DNA of 64,000 nt from positions 62,001 through 126,000 of the forward strand of contig NZ_JAIGNT010000001.1 in assembly GCF_019711635.1 (NCBI RefSeq), written 5' to 3'. The stretch's first letter is position 1; each line of letters starts with the position of its first letter. Below the pieces are notes generated by a model, which made no database searches, was not told the DNA's origin, and saw only the letters and a list, made by a program, of their open reading frames with translations. Shown one piece after another: positions 20,122 to 28,738 of the stretch. The DNA comes from Qipengyuania huizhouensis. GTDB lineage: Bacteria; Pseudomonadota; Alphaproteobacteria; Sphingomonadales; Sphingomonadaceae. Position numbers and translations under genes: made by a program.

Positions 20122-21122
20122 GATCTCGGGGGTGCCACTCGGTCGAGGAATTCGGCAATCGCGCGCATCGCACGGGAACGCACTTCCGATACTTCACGTA
20201 GGACTTCGTGGTGTGCTTCCTCGCCGAATTCGACCAGTTCGCCCTTCGGAAATCGCTCCGATGCCCTTACGGCGGATTCGTGCTTCACCAGCCTGTCGTT
20301 GGAAGTCGAGACGACCAGCACCGGAATGTCGACCTTTTCCATCGCACCCTGAGTCTCCAGCTTCCGGATCGAGGCATAGGCGCGCTCGACCCAGCGCCAG
20401 CTACCCGGTCCCATCGCCAATTCAGGCCGGTTTTCACGCCACCAGAGTTCGTCAGCATAGCGATCGTCGTCATGCGTCAACAGGTCGCGGCGGTGCGCCG
20501 GCATCTCGCCCGGCTTCTCGCTCCACTTCCACGCGGGTCGTTTCGGCGAACCGATCCGCGTCATGACCCGTGCAACCGAATGTAGCACGGCAAGCGGCAG
20601 CGGGGGGCCAGCCATGCCCAGCATGGGAGCAGAAAGGACTACGGCATCCGGATCGACCGCTCCGTCGACCAATGCCCGTGCAACGATGTGACCGCCCATC
20701 GAGTGAGCGATGACGACATGAGGGGCAGGTGAGTCCGACTTCCATGCCGACCAGAAGTATTCCAGGTCCGACACCCAGTCGTCGAAATCCTCGACATGGC
20801 CCGTGAGTTTGTCGTCACCCAGCCGACCCGATCCTGCCTGTCCCCGCCAATCGACCGCTGTAACTTTCCATCCGGCGCGATGCCATTCCTCTAGGCTCTC
20901 GAGGTACTTTTCGTAAAAATCGCCGCGTCCCGGAAGGAACAGGATCGATCCGCGCTTGCCCTCGATTGCACCAGGCCAGTCGATCCGACGCAGTTCATGG
21001 CCGTCGGCAGCCTGCCACAGGCTCTCCACCGCATGCGCCGGGATGGACCGGCGATCGATGGGTGCGGCGGCCCCGGATTGATGGATATCGGAAATGGGTT
21101 CCTCCGTTGCCGTCTCGGCCAT
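20118..21122 (-). CDS. Alpha/beta hydrolase (lysophospholipase/monoacylglycerol-lipase-like)
   Basis: 334 residues of the Hydrolase_4 type. The nucleophile elbow is AHSMGGH with Ser141; the acid is probably the Asp in STSNDRLVKHE and the base the first or second His of EEAHHEVLRE near the C-terminus. The oxyanion-side block FLPGRGDFYEKYLESLEEW is typical of PldB-like lysophospholipases. No signal peptide, so probably cytoplasmic or peripheral. ATG 21122 is chosen; the open frame continues upstream without a motif. Divergent from the cpa/tad operon. Confidence 0.84.
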   Translation of the reverse strand: MAETATEEPISDIHQSGAAAPIDRRSIPAHAVESLWQAADGHELRRIDWPGAIEGKRGSILFLPGRGDFYEKYLESLEEWHRAGWKVTAVDWRGQAGSGRLGDDKLTGHVEDFDDWVSDLEYFWSAWKSDSPAPHVVIAHSMGGHIVARALVDGAVDPDAVVLSAPMLGMAGPPLPLAVLHSVARVMTRIGSPKRPAWKWSEKPGEMPAHRRDLLTHDDDRYADELWWRENRPELAMGPGSWRWVERAYASIRKLETQGAMEKVDIPVLVVSTSNDRLVKHESAVRASERFPKGELVEFGEEAHHEVLREVSEVRSRAMRAIAEFLDRVAPPRS

Positions 21123-21156
21123 GGTTACTGTTTGGTAAGCATGTTTCTGTAACTCT

Positions 21157-21180
21157 CCGCCCGAAGCATTTTCGGGGCGG
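21157..21180 (+). promoter_or_regulatory. Hairpin covering the cpaA ribosome-binding region
   Basis: CCGCCCGAA (21157-21165) and TTCGGGGCGG (21171-21180) can pair with one bulged G and a five-base loop, ending four bases before the cpaA ATG at 21184. The 3' arm contains the only G-rich Shine-Dalgarno candidate, so the structure would hide the start of the first gene of the pilus operon. A structural reading only. Confidence 0.5.
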
Positions 21181-21183
21181 GTA

Positions 21184-21897
21184 ATGGACCAACAGATTTT
21201 CACCTATGTTCTGCTCGGCGCCTTGGCAATGGCGCTGCTGGTTGCGGCCTTTACCGACCTCAAGAGCCGTACCATCGGAAACAAGCTCAATCTGGCGATT
21301 GCCGCCGGTGCACCGTTGTTCTGGTGGGCCAGCGGTCTCGACCTGTGGCCCGGCGTGGCGATCCAGTTGGGTATCGCCGCTGCAACTTTCGCGGTGTGCT
21401 GCCTGTTCTTCGCCATTCGGCAGATGGGCGGCGGCGACGTCAAACTGCTCACCGCACTGGCACTGTGGTTTCCGCCGACCAATTTCCTTGGACTGATACT
21501 GATCATGGCCATGCTCGGTTGGGTTCTGACTCTGGTCATGGGCATCTGGGGCGTGGCGCATTCGCGAATTGTGGGTGCCAAGCCCGTGCGCGATACCGCA
21601 CTTCTCATAGCTTGTACGCTGATCGCGGCCAATTTCGCCAGCGCCGTGCTGGGTGGACCGAAGCTGATGATTCCTCCGGACCTTGTCGACGCGCTCGGCT
21701 CGAACCCCAATACTGCCATCGCTGTCGCAATGCTTCCGATAGCGGTTTTGGCCATCGTCACGATTGCGTCGATTCGCATCATTCGCCGCCACGAACACCA
21801 ACCGCGTGTGCCCTACGGTCTCGCCATCTCCATGGCGGGATTGTGGATAGTCGGCGGCGGACTGATTTCAGGCATGCCTTCGGTCGTAGGCGGCTGA
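21184..21897 (+). CDS. cpaA: Prepilin peptidase CpaA (A24 family)
   Basis: 237-residue integral membrane aspartic protease that cleaves prepilin leaders of Tad (Flp) pili. The two catalytic aspartates are visible: Asp25 in AAFTDLKSRTIGN and Asp85 in the GxGD-type motif MGGGDVKLLTALAL. About six membrane helices are present. It is longer than the roughly 170-residue CpaA/TadV proteins I know, with extra C-terminal helices around TAIAVAMLPIAVLAIVTIA and a final RVPYGLAISMAGLWIV block typical of the family end. First gene of the operon; its start is preceded by a hairpin. Confidence 0.91.
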   Translation: MDQQIFTYVLLGALAMALLVAAFTDLKSRTIGNKLNLAIAAGAPLFWWASGLDLWPGVAIQLGIAAATFAVCCLFFAIRQMGGGDVKLLTALALWFPPTNFLGLILIMAMLGWVLTLVMGIWGVAHSRIVGAKPVRDTALLIACTLIAANFASAVLGGPKLMIPPDLVDALGSNPNTAIAVAMLPIAVLAIVTIASIRIIRRHEHQPRVPYGLAISMAGLWIVGGGLISGMPSVVGG

Positions 21898-21988
21898 AAC
21901 CCGATTTTAACCACTCAGCGCTTAGTGATGGAAACCATAGCTGCCCGCATCCGAATCTGCGCGGGCCATACGAGGGGGCTTAAAGGCC

Positions 21989-23068
21989 ATGGATAGGAAG
22001 AAGCTGGTTCTGCTGGTAGGAGCGCTGATCGTTGCGATCGGTACCGCACTCGTTGCCCGCAGCATGTTCGCGGGAGCTTCGGCTCCGCAGGCAGAGGCCG
22101 CGGCGGTCGAACCGCAGGGGCCGAAGGTTCTTGTCGCGCAGCGCGCTCTGCCCGTCGGCACCATCATCACGGCGGATGCCATTGGATATCAGCTGTGGCC
22201 CGAAGAACTGGTACAGGATGCCTACTTCCTCGATGGAGAGGCAGATGTAGCCAAGCTGATCGGCACGGTGGTTCGCCATCCGGTCACCGCCGGGGAGCCC
22301 GTGACGCAGGGTTCGCTGGTAAGTCCGGGAGATCGCGGATTTCTGGCAGCCGCTCTGACGCCTGGCATGCGGGCCATCACCGTCCCCGTGGACGCGAAAA
22401 GCGGCGTTGCCGGCTTCGTCTTCCCGGGTGATCGCGTGGACATGGTCCTGACCCAGGCCGTGAACGGCAACGAGGGCCAGGCGCTGAAAGCCTCGGAAAC
22501 CATCCTTCGTAACCTTCGCGTACTGGCAACCGACCAGACGACCACACAGAACACGGTCGACGGAAAGACCCAGGTTCGAGCATTCCGCACAGTGACGCTC
22601 GAAGTCACGCCGACCATTGCCGAAAAGGTAGCAGTCGCGCAGACGCTCGGCACACTCAGCCTCGCACTGCGTCCGCTGGCCGACAGCCAAGGCGAGCTGG
22701 AAAAAGCTATCGCAGCTGGCGATCTGGTAATTCCCGAAGGCGCCAGCCCCGAAGAGGAAGAACGCCTTCTTCGTGAAGTCGCCGGTCGTCCGGACGACAG
22801 CAAGAGCACCTATGTCACCGGCGGCGACGTCTCGCGCTTCCAGCGTAGCTCGATGCCGGCACAAGGTGCGCCTCGTAACACCGCTGCTTCAGCCAATGTT
22901 GGCGGAGCGACTGCTCCGGTACGCACCGGCCCGACTGTGACCGTGACCCGGGGCAAGAATGCCCAGGCCGTACCCGTCGGCCGTACCGGCGGCATTGCAG
23001 CCTCGGTCGCGGAAGGTACCGGCAGGGCCGCGCAAACCGTGCCGTCCGCACTGAGCACACTTCGTTGA
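21989..23068 (+). CDS. cpaB: Flp pilus assembly protein CpaB (RcpC)
   Basis: 359 residues. N-terminal membrane anchor (LVLLVGALIVAIGTALVA), then a SAF domain (VAQRALPVGTIITADAI) and a conserved block PGMRAITVPVDAKSGVAGFV followed by PGDRVDMVLTQ. CpaB is a periplasmic protein associated with the Tad secretin. The C-terminal 90 residues are Ala/Pro/Thr-rich and probably disordered. A GAGGGGG lies about ten bases before the ATG. Confidence 0.93.
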   Translation: MDRKKLVLLVGALIVAIGTALVARSMFAGASAPQAEAAAVEPQGPKVLVAQRALPVGTIITADAIGYQLWPEELVQDAYFLDGEADVAKLIGTVVRHPVTAGEPVTQGSLVSPGDRGFLAAALTPGMRAITVPVDAKSGVAGFVFPGDRVDMVLTQAVNGNEGQALKASETILRNLRVLATDQTTTQNTVDGKTQVRAFRTVTLEVTPTIAEKVAVAQTLGTLSLALRPLADSQGELEKAIAAGDLVIPEGASPEEEERLLREVAGRPDDSKSTYVTGGDVSRFQRSSMPAQGAPRNTAASANVGGATAPVRTGPTVTVTRGKNAQAVPVGRTGGIAASVAEGTGRAAQTVPSALSTLR

Positions 23069-23106
23069 GAAAAGAACAGACAGGAAGCCATTCAGGGGGC
23101 AATTCC

Positions 23107-24651
23107 ATGAAACGTCGTCTTATTACAAAATTGCTGCTTGCCAGTATTGCGCTCGCACCGCTGGCCGCTGCACCGACGACCACGGCCACGGCCCAGTCGG
23201 TCGTACGCCCGAGCCAGGAGATCGTCCTTTCGATCGGCCGTGGTGAACTGGTCAATGTGCCCGGCACCATGTCCGACGTCTTCATCTCGGACGACAATGT
23301 CGCCGACGTGCAGGTCAAGTCCCAGCGCCAGCTATACCTGTTCGGCAAGTCGGGCGGGGAAACCACCGTCTATGCCAGCAATGCTGCAGGCGATATCGTC
23401 TGGGCGGCGAACGTCCGCGTCGGATCGAACATCTCCAGCATCGACCAGATGCTTGCCCTCGCGATGCCGGAGGCGAAGGTGAACGTGGCGACAATGGGCA
23501 ACAACACGGTACTCCTGACCGGAACCGTTGCGGCACCGGAAGATGCGGCCGATGCACAGGCACTGGTCGAAGCCTATGTCGGCGAAGGCACCAATGTCAT
23601 CAGCCGGTTGCGCATGGCGACCCCCCTGCAGGTCAATCTGCAGGTCCGTATCGCCGAAGTCAGCCGCTCCGTCGTCAAGACAATCGGTGTAAATCTCGCT
23701 ACGGTCGATGCAACCGGCGGTTTCCGCTTCGGTATCGGCCAGGGTTTTTCCAGGGGCATTCCCAGCTATACGCCTGGCGGCCCGGGCGGTCTGGGCGTCG
23801 GATTCACGAACGCCGTCGAAGGTGGCACCAATGTTCCCAGCAGCGGACAGGGCTCGACGCTCGGCTTTGCCGGAAAGCTCCTGGGCCTCGATATCCTGTC
23901 GGCGCTCGATCTTGCCGAAACGCAGGGCCTGGTAACGACGCTGTCGCAGCCGAACCTGACCGCGCTCTCGGGTGAGACAGCCGAGTTTCTTGCCGGCGGG
24001 GAATTCCCAATCCCGGCCAGTGGCGGTCTCGGGACAACCAGCATCGAGTATAAGAACTACGGTGTCAGCCTCGCCTATACGCCGACCGTTCTGGCCAACG
24101 GCCGCATTTCGATCCGGGTGCGTCCGGAAGTTTCGGAATTGTCCAGTCAGGGAGCTATCGAGATTGATGGCTTCCAGGTCCCCGCTTTAACCACGCGCCG
24201 CGCAGAAACGACGGTGGAACTCGGCTCGGGCCAGAGCTTCATGATCGCAGGTCTGCTGCAGAACAATGCACAGAATGCGCTCGAAAAGGCGCCGGGTCTC
24301 GGTGACATCCCGATCATCGGCAATCTGTTCCGGTCGACCACCTATCGCAAGGGCGAAACCGAACTGGTGATCGTGGTTACGCCATATCTGGTGAAGCCGA
24401 CCAACGCCAATGACATCCGACTGCCGACGGACGGCTTCCTCAAGCCGACCGAGTACCAGCGCCTGCTGGAACTGCGCGAGGCAGACGGTGTGTCAGGCGG
24501 CACGCGCCCCACTCCGGGCGCGAGGGCCACCGATGCCGCTCCGCAAGTGTCGCAAGGCCCGGCCGAGCCGGCCGAGCAGGTGGCGATGCCCACCGAGGCA
24601 CGCCGTAACGAGAAAACCGCGGCGGCCACGCCCGGCTTCAGCTTCGAATAA
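23107..24651 (+). CDS. cpaC: Tad pilus secretin CpaC (RcpA)
   Basis: 514 residues. Signal peptide (MKRRLITKLLLASIALAPLA), an N-terminal pilus-anchor domain (QEIVLSIGRGELVNVPG), a BON-like segment (LLTGTVAAPEDAADAQALV), then the secretin core with VNLQVRIAEVSRSV and the C-terminal motif ELVIVVTPYLVKP. It forms the outer-membrane channel of the Tad pilus. ATG 23107 is chosen over the frame start at 23065 because it has AGGGGGC upstream and puts the signal peptide first. The C-terminal tail is Ala/Pro-rich. Confidence 0.94.
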   Translation: MKRRLITKLLLASIALAPLAAAPTTTATAQSVVRPSQEIVLSIGRGELVNVPGTMSDVFISDDNVADVQVKSQRQLYLFGKSGGETTVYASNAAGDIVWAANVRVGSNISSIDQMLALAMPEAKVNVATMGNNTVLLTGTVAAPEDAADAQALVEAYVGEGTNVISRLRMATPLQVNLQVRIAEVSRSVVKTIGVNLATVDATGGFRFGIGQGFSRGIPSYTPGGPGGLGVGFTNAVEGGTNVPSSGQGSTLGFAGKLLGLDILSALDLAETQGLVTTLSQPNLTALSGETAEFLAGGEFPIPASGGLGTTSIEYKNYGVSLAYTPTVLANGRISIRVRPEVSELSSQGAIEIDGFQVPALTTRRAETTVELGSGQSFMIAGLLQNNAQNALEKAPGLGDIPIIGNLFRSTTYRKGETELVIVVTPYLVKPTNANDIRLPTDGFLKPTEYQRLLELREADGVSGGTRPTPGARATDAAPQVSQGPAEPAEQVAMPTEARRNEKTAAATPGFSFE

Positions 24652-24665
24652 GGGACACGAGAACC

Positions 24666-25319
24666 ATGAGCAAATTCAGCACTCGCGCTCTAGCAGCTCC
24701 GATGGTGGCCTCGCTGGCCCTCGCCCTTGGCGCCTGCGGTCCATCCAATATGTCCAACCGGACGCTTTACAGCGTGAAGCAACCGGTGGTGGAACGCTCG
24801 AATTATGTGTTCGACCTCAACACGACCTCCGAAGGCCTGCCGGTTTCCGAACAGCAACGTCTGGCCGGCTGGTTCGACAGTATGGACCTGCGCTACGGTG
24901 ATCGCGTGTCGATCGACGATGGCAGCAACAGCCTTGCCTTGCGCGACGATGTCGCGGAAATTGCCGGTCGCTATGGCCTGCTGGTCGCCGAAGGCGCACC
25001 GGTCACTGCCGGTCCCGCCGGTCCGGGACAGGCGCGCATCGTGATCACGCGCACCAGCGCTTCCGTGCCCGGGTGTCCGGACTGGTCGCATACCGACGAA
25101 TCCAACGAGCTCAACTCCACCAATCCGAACTACGGCTGTGCCATCAACGGAAACCTTGCAGCCATGATCGCCAATCCGGAAGACCTGGTCCAGGGCCAGC
25201 AGGGAACAGGCGAAACCATCGTAACCACTTCGACCAAGGCCATTCAGGCCTATCGGGACATGGCTCCGTCGGGTGCCGGCGGCCTGCCCGAAGTAAGCAG
25301 CACTGAAGGAGGCAACTGA
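24666..25319 (+). CDS. cpaD: Tad pilus lipoprotein CpaD
   Basis: 217 residues. Lipoprotein signal with lipobox LGAC (Cys24). The family block DWSHTDESNELNSTNPNYGC followed by AINGNLAAMIANPEDLVQG is highly characteristic of CpaD (compare NFGCA-N-N-A-M-A-P-DL in Caulobacter). It is thought to be an outer-membrane pilotin-like component of the Tad secretion complex. Three bases separate it from cpaE. Confidence 0.92.
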   Translation: MSKFSTRALAAPMVASLALALGACGPSNMSNRTLYSVKQPVVERSNYVFDLNTTSEGLPVSEQQRLAGWFDSMDLRYGDRVSIDDGSNSLALRDDVAEIAGRYGLLVAEGAPVTAGPAGPGQARIVITRTSASVPGCPDWSHTDESNELNSTNPNYGCAINGNLAAMIANPEDLVQGQQGTGETIVTTSTKAIQAYRDMAPSGAGGLPEVSSTEGGN

Positions 25320-25322
25320 GCC

Positions 25323-26606
25323 ATGAGCGCTTTTCCGAAATCCGGCGGTATGCCCGGTAATCGCGATCCCTTTGCAGCTTATATCTGCGACGAGACTGCG
25401 CTGGACGTCCTGCGTCCGGTCGTGATCGAGCTCGGCTGGCAGCCGGAAAAGTGCAACAAGGGTGGCCTGCGCAATGCGGTCCAGTCGCTTTCGGTGTCGG
25501 CCAGCCCGAACATACTGATGGTCGACCTGTCGGAAAGCGGCGATCCGCTCAACGACATCAATGGTCTCGCCGAAGTCTGCGAGCCGGGCACTGTGGTTAT
25601 CGCCATCGGCCAGGTCAACGACGTTAGGCTCTATCGCGACCTGCTCGCAAGCGGGATCCACGATTATCTGCTCAAGCCTCTGTCCGCTCCGGTGCTGCGG
25701 GATTCCCTCAACTCAGCACAGGCGGTCTTCGCCGCTCCGCGCGCCGGCGAGGGTGAGCAGATCACCCGGCACATCTCGACCGCAGTCATTGGAACCCGCG
25801 GCGGAGTTGGCGCCTCCACAATCGCGACTTCGCTGGCCTGGCATTACAGTGCCGACAGGAGAATGCCGACCGCATTGCTCGACCTCGACGTGCATTTCGG
25901 CACCGGTGCCCTCACCCTTGATCTCGAGCCTGGCCGCGGCCTGACAGACGCGATCGACAATCCCAGCCGTATCGACGGCCTGTTCATCGAACGCGCCATG
26001 ATCCGTGCGAACGACAATCTCGCCATTCTTTCGGCCGAGGCCCCGATCAATACGCCGCTCATGACCGACGGTGCGGCCTTCCTGCAATTGCAGGAGGAAT
26101 TCCGTCACGCTTTCGAGATGACGCTGGTCGACCTGCCCCGCAACATGCTGATCAATTTCCCGCATGTCCTCAACGACGTGAACGTCGCCACGATCGTATG
26201 CGAAATGACGCTCGCTTCGGCGCGCGATACGATCCGCGTGCTGTCCTGGCTCAAGGCCAACGCCGGTCATGTTACTCCGCTGATCGTCGCCAACAAGGTC
26301 CAGCCAGGCACTGCTGAAATCAGCAAGGCCGACTTCGAAGCCTCGATCGAGCGCAAGATCGACGTGACCATTCCTTTCGATCAGAAAGGCTCCAGCGTTG
26401 CAGCCAAACTCGGAAAGACCTTCATCGATGCAAACGCTTCGAGCAAGGTCAGCGCCGGTATCAAGCAGGTGGCAAGCAAGATCATCGGTATAACCGAAGA
26501 GGATGGCGACGAGGCCGCCGTTGCGGACGGCAAGAAGTCGCTACTGGGCAATTTCGACCTCAAGTCGCTGATGGCGAAGAAGGACAAGGCAGGCGAGAAC
26601 GCCTGA
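25323..26606 (+). CDS. cpaE: Tad pilus localisation ATPase CpaE (TadZ)
   Basis: 427 residues: an N-terminal receiver-like domain (about 20-135, lacking a full phospho-acceptor set) and a C-terminal ParA/MinD-type ATPase domain. The deviant Walker A is GTRGGVGAST (157-166), with Ala where ParA has Lys, as usual in CpaE. LDLDVHFGTGALTLDL follows. CpaE/TadZ places the pilus apparatus at the cell pole. Its TGA overlaps, by one base, the ATG of a 30-codon frame that ends at the tadB start. In the alphaproteobacterial Tad loci I know, cpaF follows here, but it is absent. Confidence 0.93.
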   Translation: MSAFPKSGGMPGNRDPFAAYICDETALDVLRPVVIELGWQPEKCNKGGLRNAVQSLSVSASPNILMVDLSESGDPLNDINGLAEVCEPGTVVIAIGQVNDVRLYRDLLASGIHDYLLKPLSAPVLRDSLNSAQAVFAAPRAGEGEQITRHISTAVIGTRGGVGASTIATSLAWHYSADRRMPTALLDLDVHFGTGALTLDLEPGRGLTDAIDNPSRIDGLFIERAMIRANDNLAILSAEAPINTPLMTDGAAFLQLQEEFRHAFEMTLVDLPRNMLINFPHVLNDVNVATIVCEMTLASARDTIRVLSWLKANAGHVTPLIVANKVQPGTAEISKADFEASIERKIDVTIPFDQKGSSVAAKLGKTFIDANASSKVSAGIKQVASKIIGITEEDGDEAAVADGKKSLLGNFDLKSLMAKKDKAGENA

Positions 26607-26698
26607 TGGGTCGGGCAGCGGCGAGCGGCGAGATGTTGCAAAACCATTCCGCTCCTCGCCTGCTCTCGATCAACGTACGGGACGGAGTAGATAGATGA
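26606..26698 (+). CDS. Possible 30-codon coupled reading frame in the place of cpaF
   Basis: ATG at 26606 overlaps the cpaE stop (TGATG) and the TGA at 26696-26698 overlaps the tadB ATG (ATGA). The peptide begins MGRAAASGEMLQNH and ends INVRDGVDR, with no recognisable motif. It may be a scar of a deleted cpaF, a leader-like coupling peptide, or chance: about 30 codons free of stops is not rare, and the tadB Shine-Dalgarno GGAG (26684-26687) lies within it. Listed because of its position, not because of independent coding evidence. Confidence 0.25.
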   Translation: MGRAAASGEMLQNHSAPRLLSINVRDGVDR

Positions 26699-27666
26699 AC
26701 ACGATCCAGCTCGTGCTAATGATCGGCGGGGTTTTCGCCCTCCTGATCCTTGGTTTTGTCGCCGTATCCGGCTCGAATGCCGCCAAGGCCAGCCAGCGCC
26801 GTTTGCAACAGGTGCGTTTCCGTCACTCGGAAAGCACCGATGCGAAAGTGGAATCGCAACTCAAGAAGGCGATTGCCGCTCGCAAGCCCAAGCAATTCAA
26901 GCGAGCCGGTTCCAATTCGCGTGTCGAAGCGCTCGCCATGCGTCTCGACCGTAGTGGCAAGAACTGGACGCTTTCCCAATATGCCTACGTATCGATCGGC
27001 ATCACGCTGTTCATCGCGATCATCCTGTTCATTCGCACGGGTTCTCTGCCGCTGTCATTCGCCATAGGCCTCTTCGCAGGCGCCGGAATACCTCACTTTA
27101 TCGTAGGCCAGGCGATCAAACGCCGCACGGCACAGTTCAATGTGAAATTCCCCGATGCCATCGAATTGCTCGTCCGTGGCCTCCGTTCGGGCCTGCCCGT
27201 CACCGAAACGCTTGCCGTAGTCGCGCAGGAAGTTCCCGGGCCTGTGGGGGAAGAGTTCAAGGCCATCGTGGAGCGTACAAAGATTGGTCGCACGATGGAG
27301 GAAGCGCTCCAGGAGACGGCCGATCGTCTGGACATCCCGGAATTCAACTTCTTCTGCATCACCCTCGCGATCCAGCGCGAAACCGGCGGCAATCTTGCCG
27401 AAACGCTGTCCAACCTTTCGGATGTTCTTCGCAAGCGTGCGCAGATGAAGCTCAAAATCAGGGCGATGAGCTCGGAATCGAAGGCTTCCGCCTATATCGT
27501 GGGCGCTCTGCCGTTCATCGTTTTCACCATGATCTGGTGGATCAATCCTGAATACGTCGGTGCGTTCTTCGTGGATGAACGCCTCATCGTCACGGGTCTG
27601 GGCGGCCTGGTCTGGATGAGCATAGGCGCCTTCATCATGGCCAAGATGGTCAGCTTCGAAATCTAA
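26695..27666 (+). CDS. tadB: Tad pilus inner-membrane platform protein TadB
   Basis: 323 residues, a type II secretion GspF-domain protein with membrane helices at the N-terminus (LVLMIGGVFALLILGFVAV), in the middle and at the C-terminus. The GspF core runs over PDAIELLVRGLRSGLPVTE and GGNLAETLSNLSDVLRKR, characteristic of TadB. With TadC it forms the inner-membrane assembly platform on which the CpaF/TadA ATPase acts. Preceded by GGAG seven bases before the ATG. Nineteen bases separate it from tadC. Confidence 0.93.
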   Translation: MNTIQLVLMIGGVFALLILGFVAVSGSNAAKASQRRLQQVRFRHSESTDAKVESQLKKAIAARKPKQFKRAGSNSRVEALAMRLDRSGKNWTLSQYAYVSIGITLFIAIILFIRTGSLPLSFAIGLFAGAGIPHFIVGQAIKRRTAQFNVKFPDAIELLVRGLRSGLPVTETLAVVAQEVPGPVGEEFKAIVERTKIGRTMEEALQETADRLDIPEFNFFCITLAIQRETGGNLAETLSNLSDVLRKRAQMKLKIRAMSSESKASAYIVGALPFIVFTMIWWINPEYVGAFFVDERLIVTGLGGLVWMSIGAFIMAKMVSFEI

Positions 27667-27685
27667 GCGACTAGGGACAGATACA

Positions 27686-28675
27686 ATGGAAACCGGAACC
27701 GGCCCTACCCTACTTGGCTTCGACGTCATCCTCGTCGGCTCGATCCTCGCGGGTGTGGCGGCCATGGCAGTCCTGTTCGCAATCTATACGGCGATCACGA
27801 TCAAGGACCCGATGACCAAGCGGGTGAAAGCACTGGAAGGGCGCCGCGAGGAGTTGAAACTCGGCCTCGTCGCGGCGAGTGCTAAGAAGCGCCAGAGCCT
27901 GGTCCGCAAAACCAACACTACCGACAAGGTCCGCGATACCCTCGGGAACATGAAGGTTCTGCAGCAGAGCCAGGTCGAGGAAATGCAGCAGAAGCTGGCC
28001 TGGGCAGGTTTTCGCAACAAGGAAGTCGCGGTCATCCTGATCGGCCTGAGAATGGTCCTGCCGCTGGTGTTCGGAACGATCGCCGCGATCCTGCTCTACG
28101 GCATCGAGATATTTCCCGACTGGCAGTTCAAGCGCGTCGCCGCTCTCGGCGCCGCCTTGTACCTCAGTTACAAGGGTCCCGAACTCTATCTCAGCAACAT
28201 CGCCAGCAAGCGCACCGATGCGATCCGCAAAGGCCTTCCCGATGCGCTGGACCTGCTCGTGATCTGCGCCGAAGCGGGCCTGACGGTCGATGCCGCCTTC
28301 AATCGTGTGGCAAGGGAACTTGGTCGGGCGTACCCGGAACTGGGCGACGAATTCGCCCTGACCGCCATCGAGCTGTCGTTCCTCAACGAGCGCAAGAAAG
28401 CCTTCGACAATCTTGCGTATCGCGTGAATCTGGAAGCGGTGAAGGGGGTGGTCACCACGATGGTCCAGACCGAGCGCTACGGTACGCCGCTTGCGTCGGC
28501 GCTGCGGGTGCTCTCGGCAGAATTCCGCAACGAGCGCATGATGCGTGCCGAAGAAAAGGCAGCTCGCCTGCCGGCCATCATGACCGTTCCGCTCATCATG
28601 TTCATCCTGCCGGTTCTCTTCATCGTGATCCTGGGCCCGGCAGCCTGCGACATCTCGGACTCCTTCTTGAACTGA
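27686..28675 (+). CDS. tadC: Tad pilus inner-membrane platform protein TadC
   Basis: 329 residues, second GspF-domain platform protein. Visible: an N-terminal helix (ILVGSILAGVAAMAVLFAIY), PDALDLLVICAEAGLTVDAA, typical of TadC, a FALTAIELSFLNERKKAFDNL block, and C-terminal membrane helices ending PLIMFILPVLFIVILGPA. Last gene of the operon; a hairpin terminator follows at 28705-28738. Confidence 0.93.
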   Translation: METGTGPTLLGFDVILVGSILAGVAAMAVLFAIYTAITIKDPMTKRVKALEGRREELKLGLVAASAKKRQSLVRKTNTTDKVRDTLGNMKVLQQSQVEEMQQKLAWAGFRNKEVAVILIGLRMVLPLVFGTIAAILLYGIEIFPDWQFKRVAALGAALYLSYKGPELYLSNIASKRTDAIRKGLPDALDLLVICAEAGLTVDAAFNRVARELGRAYPELGDEFALTAIELSFLNERKKAFDNLAYRVNLEAVKGVVTTMVQTERYGTPLASALRVLSAEFRNERMMRAEEKAARLPAIMTVPLIMFILPVLFIVILGPAACDISDSFLN

Positions 28676-28704
28676 CAGGATCCGGGACAACCGGAAAAGC
28701 TAGA

Positions 28705-28738
28705 AGCCTCGCCGGCTTTGCTAGTCGGCGAGGCTTTC
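28705..28738. terminator. Bidirectional-type terminator between tadC and marR
   Basis: AGCCTCGCCG (28705-28714) pairs perfectly with CGGCGAGGCT (28726-28735), followed by TTT on the plus strand and by TTCTAG on the minus strand. It lies 30 bases after the tadC stop. The marR stop codon (28721-28723) sits in the loop. Confidence 0.65.

Noticed and set aside
27710..28690. 326-codon minus-strand frame opposite tadC
   Set aside because: No recognisable motif; tadC is well supported.
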